A stretch of 35,077 nt of DNA. Source: Candidatus Melainabacteria bacterium RIFOXYA2_FULL_32_9 (GTDB lineage: Bacteria > Cyanobacteriota > Vampirovibrionia > Gastranaerophilales > UBA9579). The stretch lies in contig MFRQ01000164.1 in assembly GCA_001784615.1 (NCBI GenBank), positions 1 through 35,077 on the forward strand, read 5' to 3'. Both the position numbers and the translations under genes were made by a program. The notes below the pieces were generated by a model. That model was not told the origin of the DNA. It made no database searches and saw nothing but the letters and a program-made list of their open reading frames with translations. Shown piece after piece: positions 34,532 through 35,077 of the stretch (the first letter of the stretch is position 1; each line of letters opens with the position of its first letter).

Positions 34532-35077
34532 ATGGCACAACCAACACAACCAAAAGGAATAAAACCAAAGGCAGAAGTTAAAGTTTCTCCTGAAGGTGGT
34601 AAAGCTGACACCGATCTTGGAGGGATGAAGCTTATTATTATTAATACGGTAACAACTATTTTAATTTGCGTAATTTTTGTTGCAAGTAATTATTTTGTAG
34701 TTAAAACTAATATGGATGCAATGGCGAATAAAATTGCTGCTGTTGGTGGAGAAGAAGGTGAAGGAGAAGAAGGTGAAGGAGAAGAAGGCGAAACGGTTGA
34801 ACGTGGTTTAATTCTTGACCTTGGTGAATTTATCCTCAATCTTAGTGATCCAAGATCAAGAAGATATTTAAAAATAAATGTGGCGCTCGAATTAACCAGA
34901 ACAGAAGCTGATCCTAATCCTAATGCTGCTAGCGGTGGTGGTGGGCATGGGGGTGGTCATGGTGAGGATCCATTAAAACAAATTGAAGCTGAGATGAATC
35001 AATTTAAACCTGCAATTAGAGATTCTGTGATTTCAACACTTTCTTCTAAAACAGCTGAAGAGTTATCCAGTATAGCT
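34532..35077 (+). CDS. fliL: Flagellar basal body protein FliL (partial, runs off the edge)
   Basis: 182 residues are visible. A Pro/Lys-rich cytoplasmic N-terminus, one membrane helix (about 32-57) and a periplasmic SPFH-like domain starting ERGLILDLGEFILNLSDP and including RRYLKINVALELT. FliL rings the stator. Two features are unusual: an acidic repeat of Gly-Glu-Glu units (about 72-87) after the helix, and a Gly/His insert GGGGHGGGHGED (134-145) inside the domain. ATG 13 bases after motB with GGAG upstream. The C-terminus lies outside the window. Confidence 0.9.
   Translation, partial: MAQPTQPKGIKPKAEVKVSPEGGKADTDLGGMKLIIINTVTTILICVIFVASNYFVVKTNMDAMANKIAAVGGEEGEGEEGEGEEGETVERGLILDLGEFILNLSDPRSRRYLKINVALELTRTEADPNPNAASGGGGHGGGHGEDPLKQIEAEMNQFKPAIRDSVISTLSSKTAEELSSIA

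Overview
This is an AT-rich chromosomal window, probably from a flagellated, diderm, low-GC member of the non-photosynthetic Cyanobacteriota (Vampirovibrionia/Melainabacteria, Gastranaerophilales-like). The placement is an inference. It rests on a DUF3326 gene typical of cyanobacteria, a flagellar export gene with a sigma-28-like factor, motA-motB-fliL, an Mla-type lipid transport operon that implies an outer membrane, and the low GC. There is no 16S rRNA gene to settle it.

Layout. 230-1138: a TPR protein. 1289-4342 (-): a large SF1 helicase with a C-terminal nuclease-like domain. 4881-6627: flhB and a sigma factor. 6912-8044: an IS630-family element with exact ends. 8101-8490 (-): a small orphan. 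8816-10336: lysS. 10422-14221 (-): a two-gene operon of a phospholipase-D-fold protein and a DEDDh exonuclease, both with large unassigned regions. 14370-15689 (-): DUF1015. 15820-16920: a sugar nucleotidyltransferase. 16917-18527 (-): a second TPR protein. 18704-19351 (-): a PilZ protein. 19542-20592: an IS481-like element that has landed inside a palindromic repeat. 20862-21542: a matrixin-like metalloprotease. 21870-23044 (-): tsaB and tsaE. About 23124-23291 (-): a probable 6S RNA. 23679-23855 (-): a 58-residue SPW-repeat protein. 24151-28249: M48 lipoprotein, mlaE, mlaF and mlaD. 28397-29191: a second zincin. 29570-32540 (-): tilS, hpt and DUF3326. 32842-35077: motA, motB and fliL, the last cut by the window edge.

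How the genes work together. Motility is represented at both ends (export gate and sigma factor at 4.9-6.6 kb; stator and fliL at 32.8-35 kb), with a YcgR-like PilZ protein as a possible c-di-GMP brake. Translation is served by lysS, tsaB/tsaE (t6A) and tilS (lysidine). The Mla operon maintains envelope lipids. The accessory part consists of the helicase-nuclease, the PLD/exonuclease pair and two zinc proteases without Sec signals.

Intergenic DNA is rich in dispersed palindromic repeats (GTCATTGCGAG type and a GC-rich type). One copy supplies the last codons of tsaB and one is split by an insertion sequence. The most interesting candidates for new biology are the PLD/exonuclease operon, the short F-[TKL]-[GS]-[NS] peptide shared by several accessory proteins, and the helicase-nuclease. 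No function is demonstrated for any of them.
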